Below, one piece after another: positions 27,162 to 35,876 of a stretch of DNA of 64,000 nucleotides (position 1 is the first letter of the stretch; each line of letters starts with the position of its first letter). The position numbers were made by a program, and so were the translations under genes. The notes under the pieces were generated by a model that had not been told where the DNA came from, did no database searches, and saw only the letters and a program-made list of their open reading frames with translations. This stretch comes from Oleiagrimonas sp035690885 (GTDB lineage: Bacteria; Pseudomonadota; Gammaproteobacteria; Xanthomonadales; Rhodanobacteraceae): the NCBI GenBank assembly GCA_035690885.1, contig DASSKC010000116.1, positions 1 through 64,000 of the forward strand, given 5' to 3'.

Positions 27162-27226
27162 CGCGCATGTGGCAAGCCTTGGGGGTTGCCAGTGTCGTCC
27201 CTGGTCCCTGCATCAGAGAAGCATCC

Positions 27227-28363
27227 ATGAGTTCCCTGCAATTTGATATTTCGGCCACCTCGGGCGCTGCCCGGCGTGGCCGACTCGTTTTTGATCGCGG
27301 CACGGTCGAGACGCCGTGCTTCATGCCGGTCGGCACCTATGGTTCGGTCAAGGCGATGACGCCGCGTGACCTGGGCGAGATCGGTGCCGAGATCATTCTC
27401 GGCAACACGTTTCATCTGTATTTGCGCCCCGGCCTGGACGTGATCGGCGAGTTCGGTGGCCTGCATCGGTTTGCCGGTTGGGACAAGCCGATCCTGACCG
27501 ACTCGGGCGGTTTTCAGGTGTTTTCGCTGGCCAAGCGGCGCAAGCTGACCGAGGACGGCGTCACGTTTGCCTCGCCGGTGGATGGCTCGAAGGTGTTCCT
27601 GTCGCCCGAGGAGTCGATGCGCATCCAGACCGCGCTCGATTCGGACGTGGTCATGGCATTCGACGAGTGCACGCCCTACGAAGTCGACGGTGAGCCGATT
27701 TCGGTCTCGGTGGCCGAGCGCTCGATGGAGTTGTCGCTGCGCTGGGCAGCACGTTCGCGTCGAGCGTTCGACGAGCTTGGCAACCCGCATGCGCTGTTCG
27801 GCATCGTGCAGGGCGGCGTGCACGAGGCGCTGCGCCGGCGTTCGGCCGAAGGACTGGTGCAGATCGGTTTTGATGGCTATGCCCTGGGCGGGCTGGCGGT
27901 TGGCGAGCCCGAGGACGTGCGCAACCGCACGCTCGATTTCAGCGTATCGCTGCTGCCGGCGGACCGACCGCGTTACCTGATGGGCGTGGGACGTCCCGAG
28001 GACATCGTCGAGGCGGTGCGGCGCGGCATCGACATGTTCGACTGCGTGATGCCGACACGGCATGCGCGCAACGGCTTCCTGTTCACCGATACCGGCACCT
28101 TGCGCATCCGCAACGCCAAATTCGCCAGCGACACGCGGGTGATCGAGGAGGGATGTGATTGTTACGCCTGCGCCGGGGGCTTCAGCCGTGCCTATCTGCG
28201 CCATCTGGACCGCTGCAACGAGATCCTGGGCGCACAACTGGCCACCATCCACAACCTGCGCCATTACCAGCGCCTGATGGCCGGGTTGCGCGAGGCGATT
28301 GTCGCTGATCGGCTGGATGACTTCGTTTCCGCGTTTTACGCCGCCAAGGCGGGAGCGGCGTGA
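27227..28363 (+). CDS. tgt: Queuine tRNA-ribosyltransferase (TGT)
   Basis: Exchanges guanine 34 of GUN anticodons for preQ1, 378 aa. Substrate pocket LGNTFHLYLRPG, active-site TDSGGFQVFSLAKRRKLTEDGVTF, DECTPYEV, GIVQGGVHEALR, ALGGLAVGE, nucleophile region FDCVMPTRHARNG, and the zinc site C-x-C-x2-C...H (CDCYACAGGF...IHNLRHY) are all present. Start ATG at 27227. Heads the tgt-yajC-secD-secF unit, although a palindromic repeat and about 200 bp separate it from yajC. Confidence 0.96.
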   Translation: MSSLQFDISATSGAARRGRLVFDRGTVETPCFMPVGTYGSVKAMTPRDLGEIGAEIILGNTFHLYLRPGLDVIGEFGGLHRFAGWDKPILTDSGGFQVFSLAKRRKLTEDGVTFASPVDGSKVFLSPEESMRIQTALDSDVVMAFDECTPYEVDGEPISVSVAERSMELSLRWAARSRRAFDELGNPHALFGIVQGGVHEALRRRSAEGLVQIGFDGYALGGLAVGEPEDVRNRTLDFSVSLLPADRPRYLMGVGRPEDIVEAVRRGIDMFDCVMPTRHARNGFLFTDTGTLRIRNAKFASDTRVIEEGCDCYACAGGFSRAYLRHLDRCNEILGAQLATIHNLRHYQRLMAGLREAIVADRLDDFVSAFYAAKAGAA

Positions 28364-28370
28364 AAGCCGT

Positions 28371-28453
28371 GCAGGTCGGGTTGAGCCGTAGGCGTAACCC
28401 GACATCTGCATCGCGCCAGCGCCTGTCGGGTTGATGACGCCAACCCGACCTAC
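28371..28453 (-). repeat. Palindromic repeat, family 1, copy B
   Basis: Reverse orientation to copy A: GCAGGTCGGGTTGAGCC first, ending CAACCCGACCTAC. Both hairpins of the family are kept. It starts 8 bp after the tgt stop, between tgt and yajC. Confidence 0.85.
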
Positions 28454-28560
28454 CCATGCCGATGGCGACAGCGCTGCATGAACGCCAGCCTCATGGCATA
28501 ATTCCCGATCTTTACCTTGCCGGTTGCATCCGCAGCCGGTCTTGCCCAAGCGGAGACACC

Positions 28561-28899
28561 ATGGGTCTGTCCATTTTCAATTCGATTGCCGTTGCGGCGG
28601 CCGCACCTGCCGGCGGCGGTGGCTCTTTCTCGTTCCTGATCATCATCGTGGTCATGTTCGTGGCCATGTATTTCATGCTGATCCGTCCGCAGCAGAAGAA
28701 GCAGAAGCAGCATCGGGCCATGATCGATGCGCTGTCGGTGGGCGACGAGGTGATCACCAACGGCGGTATCGGCGGTCGCGTCGTGAAACTCAGCGAAGGC
28801 ACCTTCGTCACCGTGGAGATTGCGCCGGACGTCCAGATCAAGCTGCAGCGCGCGTCGATTGCCCAGGTATTGGTCACGGGCACGTTGAAGTCGGCCTGA
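28561..28899 (+). CDS. yajC: Preprotein translocase subunit YajC
   Basis: Accessory single-pass subunit of the SecDF-YajC complex, 112 aa. A short N-terminal stretch, one membrane helix (FLIIIVVMFVAMYFMLI) and the conserved RPQQKKQKQHRAMIDALSVGDEVITNGGIGGRVVKL. Start ATG at 28561 chosen because the helix position then matches the family. Followed by secD after 68 bp. Confidence 0.94.
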   Translation: MGLSIFNSIAVAAAAPAGGGGSFSFLIIIVVMFVAMYFMLIRPQQKKQKQHRAMIDALSVGDEVITNGGIGGRVVKLSEGTFVTVEIAPDVQIKLQRASIAQVLVTGTLKSA

Positions 28900-28967
28900 G
28901 CAGGGGAGGCGGCTTTTGTCGCCAAGTGTTGGCCGCATCGCGGCCGTGTTTTTGACAGGTTCGACGC

Positions 28968-30845
28968 ATGAGTGATTTTCCACGCTGGAAGTACGCGTTG
29001 GTCGTCGTGGTATTGGCCCTGGGCGTGCTGTACGCGGTGCCCAACCTTTTCCCGCGCCAGCCGGCGGTACAGATATCGGCCAATCGAGGCGCAACGGTCG
29101 ACAAGGCGCTGAAGGCGCGTGTCGGCAGCATCCTCGACAAGAACGGGGTGCCGGTCAAGAACATCGAGTTCAATGACGATTCCGACCAGATCCTGGCCCT
29201 GTTTGCCAATCCCGGCGTGCAGTTGAAGGCGTCCGATACCCTGAAGAAGGCGCTCGGAGACGACTATGTCGTGGCCTTGAACCTGGCCTCGACCGTTCCG
29301 GGCTGGCTGCGTGCCATCCATGCCAACTCCATGCGTCTGGGCCTGGATCTGCAAGGCGGCGTGCACTTCCTGATGGAGGTCGACCAGGAGGCGGGACGCA
29401 AGAAGCAGCAGGAAGCCTATACCGGCAACATCCGTTCGCTGCTGCGCCAGAACGACATCCGCTATCGCAGCGTGAGCCAGTCCGAAGGCGAGGGTGTCGG
29501 CGTGGACATGGTGCTGCGTTCGGCGGCCGACCGCGACGAGGCGGCTTCGCTGATCATCGCCAACTACCCGAAGATGCAGCTCAGCGACGGCTCCAGCAGT
29601 GACGGCCGCTACGAACTCACCGCCAGCCTGAGCGAGGATTACCTGCGCCAACTGGCGCAACGGGCCGTGCAGCAGAACGTCAGCACCTTGCGCAACCGCA
29701 TCAACGAACTGGGCGTGTCCGAGCCGTTGATCCAGCAACAGGGCCAGAACCGCATCGTGGTCGAGCTGGCCGGCGTGCAGGACACCGCCGAGGCCAAGAA
29801 AATGCTCGGCGCCACCGCGACGCTGGAGTACCGCGCCGGTTACGGCACGCCGCAACAGGCCATCCAGGCCGCCAAGACCGGCATCGTGCCGCCCGAGGCG
29901 CGTCTGTATTACGGGCGTGACGGACGGCCGTACCTGCTCAGCAAAAAGGTCATCGCCACCGGCGACGAACTGGTCAATGCCACCTCGCAGCGGGACCAGC
30001 GCAGCGGCACGCCGAGTGTCTCGGTCACGCTGAACGCGGCGGCGGCCAAGCGCATGTTCAACTTCACCTCGGCCAATGTCGGCAAACCGATGGCGGTCGT
30101 CTACAAGGAGATCGTGCCGGAAGTGAAGATGGTTGACGGCAAGAAGGTGCACACGTCCAAGGTCACCGAAAAGGTCATCAACTACGCCACCATCCAGGGC
30201 GTTTTCAGCAACAAGTTCCAGACCACGGGGCTGGACAGCCCCAAGGCCGCGGCCAATCTGGCCCTGCTGTTGCGCTCGGGCTCGCTGGCCGCGCCGGTGC
30301 GCATCGTCGAAGAGCGCGTGATCGGCCCCAGCCTGGGCCGCGACAACATCCACAAGGGCATCCTGGCCGTGGCCGTGGGCCTGGGCATCGTCCTGCTGGG
30401 CGCCGGCTTTTATTACAAGTTGTTCGGCATCGTTGCGGACATCGCGCTGACCTTCAACCTGATCCTGCTGATTGCCGTGATGTCGTTGGTCGGGGTCACG
30501 CTGACCATGCCGGGCATAGCCGGCATCGTGCTCACATTGGGCATGGCCATCGATTCGAACGTGCTCATATGCGAGCGCGTGCGTGAGGAATTACGCAACG
30601 GCTCGACGCCGCTGGCCTCGATCCGGGCCGGTTACGAGAAGGCCTGGTCGACGATTCTCGATGCCAACGTCACTCACTTGCTGGCGGCATTGGCGCTGAT
30701 GACCATGGGCTCGGGTTCGATCAAGGGCTTCGGCGTCACGTTGTTCATCGGTATCTTGACCTCGCTGTTCACCTCGGTGACGGTGACGCATGCGATTACC
30801 GCCCTTCTTCACGGCGGGCGCAAGCTCAAGCAGCTGTCGGTGTAA
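28968..30845 (+). CDS. secD: Protein translocase subunit SecD
   Basis: RND-like membrane subunit that uses proton motive force to complete protein export; 625 aa. N-terminal helix (WKYALVVVVLALGVLYAVPNLFP), large P1 periplasmic domain with LGLDLQGGVHFLMEVD (about residues 124-139) and NTLRNRINELGVSEPLIQQQGQNRIVVELAGV, then GIAGIVLTLGMAIDSNVLICERVREEL with the proton-relay Asp in the TM4 region. Adjacent to secF. Confidence 0.96.
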   Translation: MSDFPRWKYALVVVVLALGVLYAVPNLFPRQPAVQISANRGATVDKALKARVGSILDKNGVPVKNIEFNDDSDQILALFANPGVQLKASDTLKKALGDDYVVALNLASTVPGWLRAIHANSMRLGLDLQGGVHFLMEVDQEAGRKKQQEAYTGNIRSLLRQNDIRYRSVSQSEGEGVGVDMVLRSAADRDEAASLIIANYPKMQLSDGSSSDGRYELTASLSEDYLRQLAQRAVQQNVSTLRNRINELGVSEPLIQQQGQNRIVVELAGVQDTAEAKKMLGATATLEYRAGYGTPQQAIQAAKTGIVPPEARLYYGRDGRPYLLSKKVIATGDELVNATSQRDQRSGTPSVSVTLNAAAAKRMFNFTSANVGKPMAVVYKEIVPEVKMVDGKKVHTSKVTEKVINYATIQGVFSNKFQTTGLDSPKAAANLALLLRSGSLAAPVRIVEERVIGPSLGRDNIHKGILAVAVGLGIVLLGAGFYYKLFGIVADIALTFNLILLIAVMSLVGVTLTMPGIAGIVLTLGMAIDSNVLICERVREELRNGSTPLASIRAGYEKAWSTILDANVTHLLAALALMTMGSGSIKGFGVTLFIGILTSLFTSVTVTHAITALLHGGRKLKQLSV

Positions 30846-30860
30846 GGCGAGGACAAGAAC

Positions 30861-31820
30861 ATGGAAATTTTCAATCCGAACAGCAACATCCACTTCCTCC
30901 GCCTGCGCAAGTACAGCATCACCATCGCCATTTGCCTGGTGATTGTGTCGCTGGCGTTGATCATGACCCGTGGCCTCAACTACGGGCTGGATTTCACCGG
31001 CGGCGTGGTCGTGGAGGTGCAGTATCAGCAGTCGGTCGACATTGCCGATGTGCGCGCGGCGCTCGACAAGGGCGGCTTCACGCACTCGGTGGTGCAGCCG
31101 CTGGGTGGCACGCATGACGTGTCCATCCGCCTGCAGCCCAAGGACGATCCGGCGGCAGTGGAGGACGGCAAGGTCAATGTCGACAAGATCGCCAATGACG
31201 TATTGACCGCCTTGCAGGCGGCCGGCGAGAAGGCCACGATCAAGCAGCACAGCTTCGTCGGGCCGGAGGTGGGCGCGTCGCTGCGCACCAAGGGCATATA
31301 CGCCACGATCTTCGTGATCATCTTCATCATGGCGTACCTGTGGTTTCGCTTCGAGCGACGCTTCGCGATCGCCGCGGTGCTGACCGAAGTCCACGATGCA
31401 CTGGTGACGGTCGGTGTTTACGCGTTGACCCAGCACACGTTCGACCTGACCGTGCTGGCGTCGGTGATGGCCGTGGTCGGCTACTCGGTCAACGACAAGG
31501 TGGTCGTGTTCGACCGTGTGCGCGAGTTGTTCCGACTGGTGCGCAAGCCCGATTCGGAAGACATCCTCAATCGGTCGATCAACACCACGTTGTCCAGAAC
31601 CATCATGACCTCGCTGCTGACCGGCATCAGCATGGTGTCGCTGTACTTCATCGGTGGGCCGGTGGTGCACGGTTTTGCCATCACCATGATCATCGGCATC
31701 ATCGTCGGCACCTTGTCCTCGATCTTCATCGCCAGCCCGATCCTGCTGTGGCTGGGCGTGTCCAAGAAGGACCTGATGCCCAAGACGCGCGACAACGCGG
31801 AGCTGTCGCGCCGACCCTGA
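30861..31820 (+). CDS. secF: Protein translocase subunit SecF
   Basis: Partner of SecD, 319 aa, six membrane helices. Hallmarks: GLNYGLDFTGGVVVEV near residues 38-53, FVGPEVGASLRTKG, FERRFAIAAVLTEVHDALVTVGVYAL and SVNDKVVVFDRVRELFR, LNRSINTTLSRTIMTSLLT. 15 bp after secD. A strong terminator follows. Confidence 0.96.
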   Translation: MEIFNPNSNIHFLRLRKYSITIAICLVIVSLALIMTRGLNYGLDFTGGVVVEVQYQQSVDIADVRAALDKGGFTHSVVQPLGGTHDVSIRLQPKDDPAAVEDGKVNVDKIANDVLTALQAAGEKATIKQHSFVGPEVGASLRTKGIYATIFVIIFIMAYLWFRFERRFAIAAVLTEVHDALVTVGVYALTQHTFDLTVLASVMAVVGYSVNDKVVVFDRVRELFRLVRKPDSEDILNRSINTTLSRTIMTSLLTGISMVSLYFIGGPVVHGFAITMIIGIIVGTLSSIFIASPILLWLGVSKKDLMPKTRDNAELSRRP

Positions 31821-31840
31821 GGTGTTTCTCGGAACCGGTA

Positions 31841-31875
31841 AAGCAAAGGGGCCGCGATCGCGGCCCCTTGCTTTT
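31841..31875 (+). terminator. Rho-independent terminator after secF
   Basis: AAGCAAAGGGGCCGCG pairs with CGCGGCCCCTTGCTTTT, a stem of about 14 bp with one bulged base and a T-run. Located 21 bp after the secF stop. Confidence 0.92.
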
Positions 31876-31961
31876 GCAGCCCGGCAGATTTCTGCGGCCC
31901 ATGCACCTGGGTTAGACTTTCGCCTGTCGTGTGCGCCTGATCGTCAAAGGAGTGGTTTCAC

Positions 31962-33386
31962 GTGGCTGACAAGCTTGTACCCGTCATTTTGTCTGGTGGC
32001 TCCGGGACCCGGTTGTGGCCGTTGTCGCGCTCAGGGCATCCCAAGCAGTTCCTGGCGCTCGACGGCGAGCACTCGATGCTGCAGGCGACCTGGTTGCGCT
32101 TGCCCGGCATTGACGGGCTTGCCGCGCCGCTGGTGGTGACCAACGAGGCGCATCGTTTCATGGTTGCCGAGCAGTTGCGTCAGGTCGGCGGCGAGCCGCA
32201 GGCCATCGTGCTCGAACCGGTCGGCCGCAATACCGCGCCGGCGATTGCCGCGGCCGCCATGCAGGCGCAGGCCGATGGCCAAGACCCGCTGCTGCTGGTG
32301 TTGCCGTCCGATCATGTCGTCGGTGATGTCGAGGCGTTTCGCAATGCCGTGGTGGCCGCCACGGCAGCGGCGACCGACGGCGCGCTGGTGACCTTCGGCA
32401 TCGTGCCGACGGCCGCCGAGATCGGTTATGGGTACATCAAGCTGGGGGCGGGCGAGGGCGTGCGCGCGGTCGAACAGTTCGTCGAAAAACCGGATGCCGA
32501 AACCGCGCGCGCATATCTCGACAGCGGTCAGTACGCGTGGAACAGCGGCATGTTCCTGATGCGCGCGTCGCGCTATCTGGATGAGTTGGGCAAGTACCGG
32601 CCGGACATTCTGGAAGCTTGTCGCAAGGCGTTCGACGGTGCCGCCCGCGATATCGATTTCCTGCGCCTGGACAAGGCCGCGTTCGAGGCCTGCCCGTCCG
32701 ACTCCATCGATTACGCCGTGATGGAGAAAACCGACGCCGCGCGCGTGCTGCCGATCGACGTGGGCTGGAACGATGTCGGTTCCTGGGCGGCGCTGTGGCA
32801 GGTCGCCGAGCACGATGCCGACGGCAATGCGCGTCATGGCGACGTGATCGCGCTTGATTGCCGTGACTCGTTTGCCTGGAGCGAGCGTCGCCTGATCGCC
32901 ATGATCGGTCTGGACGACATGGTGGTCGTGGATACCGACGATGCTGTGCTGGTCGCGCGCAAGGGCGACGTGCAGCGCGTGCGCGAAGTGGTCGCCAAAC
33001 TGAAGAGCGAGAAGCGCGGCGAGGCGGTGTTGCATCGCAAGGTGTATCGCCCGTGGGGTGCCTACGACTCGATCGACATGGCCGAGCGCTTCCAGGTCAA
33101 GCGCATCACCGTCAAACCCGGCGGCCAGCTCAGCCTGCAGATGCATCACCATCGTGCCGAGCACTGGGTGGTGGTCAGCGGCACGGCGCGGGTCACGCGT
33201 GGCGACGATGTGTTCCTGCTCGGCGAGAACGAGTCCACTTTCATCCCGATGGGTACCAAACACCGTCTGGAAAATCCCGGCAGGGTGCCGCTGGAGCTGA
33301 TCGAGGTGCAGTCCGGCAGCTATCTCGGCGAAGACGATATCGTGCGCTTCGAGGATGTTTACGGGCGTCAGTCACCGGCGAAGTAG
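31962..33386 (+). CDS. manC: Mannose-1-phosphate guanylyltransferase / mannose-6-phosphate isomerase
   Basis: Bifunctional enzyme providing GDP-mannose for polysaccharides (XanB type), 474 aa. N-terminal nucleotidyltransferase with VILSGGSGTRLWPLSRSGHPKQFL (residues 7-30), EKPDAETARAYL and GWNDVGSWAAL; C-terminal type II PMI cupin with KRITVKPGGQLSLQMHHHRAEHWVVVSGTA and the metal His residues. The start is a GTG at 31962 with AAGGAG at a good distance; no ATG is nearby. It overlaps the convergent amidase gene by 19 bp. No neighbouring polysaccharide genes. Confidence 0.95.
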   Translation: MADKLVPVILSGGSGTRLWPLSRSGHPKQFLALDGEHSMLQATWLRLPGIDGLAAPLVVTNEAHRFMVAEQLRQVGGEPQAIVLEPVGRNTAPAIAAAAMQAQADGQDPLLLVLPSDHVVGDVEAFRNAVVAATAAATDGALVTFGIVPTAAEIGYGYIKLGAGEGVRAVEQFVEKPDAETARAYLDSGQYAWNSGMFLMRASRYLDELGKYRPDILEACRKAFDGAARDIDFLRLDKAAFEACPSDSIDYAVMEKTDAARVLPIDVGWNDVGSWAALWQVAEHDADGNARHGDVIALDCRDSFAWSERRLIAMIGLDDMVVVDTDDAVLVARKGDVQRVREVVAKLKSEKRGEAVLHRKVYRPWGAYDSIDMAERFQVKRITVKPGGQLSLQMHHHRAEHWVVVSGTARVTRGDDVFLLGENESTFIPMGTKHRLENPGRVPLELIEVQSGSYLGEDDIVRFEDVYGRQSPAK

Positions 33387-35050
33387 CCTGCAGGCGCAGC
33401 CGACGTGCTGGAAGCGGGTGCGGGTGCCTCGGGTTCGGGTTCGGGTACGGTGTGCAGAAAGGTCGGTCGGCGTCTGGCGTGCGTGGCCTGCTCGTAGGCG
33501 TAGGCGATGCCGATCAGGGTTGGCTCGCTCCATTTGCCGGCAAAGAACAGCATGCCCACGGGCAGGCCGTGCACGAAGCCGGCCGGTACGGTGATGGACG
33601 GATAGCCGGCGATGGCGGCCGGTCCGTAGGCTGATGCGCCGGGGTTGTCACCGGCGACCAGGTCGATGGCCCAGATCGGGCCTTGCGCCGGCGCCAGCAG
33701 GGCATCCAGATGGTGCCTGGCCAACGCCGCATCGATGCCTTCGGGGCCGGACAGTTTTTTCGCCTTGGCCAATGCATCCTTGTAGGCCTTGTCGGTCAGC
33801 GGACCCTTGGCTTCGGCCTTGATGAACAGGTCTTGGCCGAACCACGGCATTTCCGTAGCGGCATGTGCCTTGTTCCAGGCGATCAGATCGGCCAGCGAAT
33901 GCACGGCCAGGCCTTCGCGCGTGGCAAGGTAGGCGTTGATGTCGTGCTTGAACTCGTACAGCAATATCGTGGTTTCGGCTTTGCCGTAATCGCCCAGATG
34001 TGGCAGCTTGACCGGGTCGATCACGGTGGCGCCATGCTCGCGCAACACGGCGATGGTCTGGTCCAGCAGGTGCAGCACCTTCGGGTTGTGGCCGGCCAGC
34101 TCGCGCACCACGCCGATGCGTTTGCCGGCCAGTGCGTCGGCATCGAGAAATGCGGTGTAGTCGGTGGCGTGCTTGTCGGCGTCCACCGTGGACGGGTCAC
34201 GTGGGTCGCTGCCGGCAATGGTGCTGAGCACGATGGCCGCATCGGTGACGTTGCGCGCGATCGGGCCGGCGGTGTCCTGGCTGTGGCTGATCGGCACGAT
34301 GCCGGCGCGGCTGACCAGACCCACGGTCGGCTTGATGCCGACCACGCCGTTGGCGGCAGCCGGGCAGATGATCGAGCCGTTGGTCTCGGTGCCGAGTGCG
34401 ACGGTGGCAAAGCCGGCAGCGACCGCCGCGGCCGAACCCGAGCTGGAACCACAGGCGCTGCGGTCGAGCACATACGGGTTGCGGGTCAAGCCGCCGCGCC
34501 CGCTCCAGCCACTGGTCGCGTACGAGGAGCGGAAATTGGCCCACTCACTGAGATTGGTCTTGCCCAGGATCACCGCGCCGGCCTGGCGCAGCTTTGCGGC
34601 TACCGTCGCATCTCGCGCTGCCGGCGCACCGGTCATGGCCAGCGAGCCGGCCGTGGTCAGCATCTTGTCGCCGGTGTCGATATTGTCCTTGAGCATCACC
34701 GGTATGCCCCACAGCGCGCCGTGCGCATGGTCCTGGCCATGTTGCTTGTCACGTTGACGGGCGATTTCCAGCGCGTCGGGATTGATTTCGATTACCGCGT
34801 TGACGGTCGGCCCGTTCTGGTCGAGCTTGACGATGCGGCGCAGGAAGTCGTGGGTCAGTTCGAGTGAATCGATTTTGCCGTTGGACATCGACTGATCAAG
34901 CGTGGTGATCGAGTCGTACCACGGTTGCGGTTGTGCGGCAGTCGAGGCGACGGCAGGTACGGTGGCTTGCCGGGCCGTGGCATGTGGCACGTGAAGCAGC
35001 ATCAGCGAGGCCGTGGCGGCGGCCAGGGAAAAGGTCAGGCGTGGTTGCAT
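33368..35050 (-). CDS. Secreted amidase-signature family hydrolase
   Basis: 560 aa. Signal peptide MQPRLTFSLAAATASLMLLHVPHATA; mature enzyme has the amidase-signature Ser-cisSer-Lys triad: Lys121 in VMLKDNIDTG, the Ser cluster at 202-204 (ACGSSSGSA) and Ser226 (TETNGSI). Acts on an unknown amide, probably in the periplasm. The last 40 residues are Pro/Glu/Ala-rich (VPEPEPEAPAPASSTSAAP). Homologues are common in Xanthomonadaceae. Start at 35050 is taken for the signal peptide; a start 14 codons earlier is possible. Confidence 0.9.
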   Translation of the reverse strand: MQPRLTFSLAAATASLMLLHVPHATARQATVPAVASTAAQPQPWYDSITTLDQSMSNGKIDSLELTHDFLRRIVKLDQNGPTVNAVIEINPDALEIARQRDKQHGQDHAHGALWGIPVMLKDNIDTGDKMLTTAGSLAMTGAPAARDATVAAKLRQAGAVILGKTNLSEWANFRSSYATSGWSGRGGLTRNPYVLDRSACGSSSGSAAAVAAGFATVALGTETNGSIICPAAANGVVGIKPTVGLVSRAGIVPISHSQDTAGPIARNVTDAAIVLSTIAGSDPRDPSTVDADKHATDYTAFLDADALAGKRIGVVRELAGHNPKVLHLLDQTIAVLREHGATVIDPVKLPHLGDYGKAETTILLYEFKHDINAYLATREGLAVHSLADLIAWNKAHAATEMPWFGQDLFIKAEAKGPLTDKAYKDALAKAKKLSGPEGIDAALARHHLDALLAPAQGPIWAIDLVAGDNPGASAYGPAAIAGYPSITVPAGFVHGLPVGMLFFAGKWSEPTLIGIAYAYEQATHARRRPTFLHTVPEPEPEAPAPASSTSAAPAGYFAGD

Positions 35051-35165
35051 GGGGGTTCCCGTTGCGGCGACGTGTCGCGCAGGCGCATCCATGGTAGCGG
35101 CTGTGTCGGCGCTACACTATTTGTGCAGTAGCGTTGCATGTTGCAAAAGGGCGAGGAGTTGATCC

Positions 35166-35876
35166 ATGGTGTGGTCGGGCAAATGCTGGCAATGGGCCGT
35201 CATGGCGATGCTGGGTGGATGTCTGCTGGCCGGTACCGCCCGGGCGGACAAGGTGCCCGACACCTTGCAGCAGCGCATTGCCGCGTGCACGAGTTGCCAC
35301 GGCAAGCACGGCCAGGGTGGCGGCGACGGCTTCAATCCGCGCCTGGCCGGAAAGCCGGCGCTGTACCTGTATCACCAGTTGCTCAATTTTCGTGACGGGC
35401 GCCGGCATTACCCGATGATGCGGCACATGGTGACCGGGTTGCCGGAAGCCTATTTACGCGAAATTGCCGATTATTTTGCCGCCCAGGAGCCAGTCTGGCC
35501 GCAGCCGGAACCGTCATCGTTGCCGCAAGCGGTGCTGCAAAAGGGGCGCAATCTGGTCATGCACGGCGATCCGGCGCGAAACGTGCCGGCCTGTGCCGCG
35601 TGCCACGGCAAGCGCCTGACCGGGCTGGAGCCGGCGATTCCACCCCTGGTCGGTTTGCCCGCGGCCTACGTCACCAATCAACTGGGCGCGTGGCGTGGCG
35701 GCACGCGGCATGCCATGGCGCCCGACTGCATGGCCAAAGTGGCCTCGCGCCTGACGCCGCAGCAGATCACCGCCGTGGCGGCATGGCTGTCCTCGCAACC
35801 GGTGCCCGAAGATACGCGACCGGCACCCGTCGGTTCCATGCGCTTGCCCCTCAAGTGCGGGGGGATGACGCCATGA
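35166..35876 (+). CDS. Diheme cytochrome c (c4-like)
   Basis: 236 aa, exported (signal up to about ARAD, residue 28). Two haem sites: AACTSCHGKHGQGG (Cys41, Cys44, His45) and ACAACHGKRLTG in the second half; distal Met ligands may come from YPMMRHM and MAPDCM segments. Two-domain layout like cytochrome c4, a periplasmic electron carrier to terminal oxidases. Overlaps the next cytochrome gene in an ATGA, so the two are produced together. Confidence 0.9.
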   Translation: MVWSGKCWQWAVMAMLGGCLLAGTARADKVPDTLQQRIAACTSCHGKHGQGGGDGFNPRLAGKPALYLYHQLLNFRDGRRHYPMMRHMVTGLPEAYLREIADYFAAQEPVWPQPEPSSLPQAVLQKGRNLVMHGDPARNVPACAACHGKRLTGLEPAIPPLVGLPAAYVTNQLGAWRGGTRHAMAPDCMAKVASRLTPQQITAVAAWLSSQPVPEDTRPAPVGSMRLPLKCGGMTP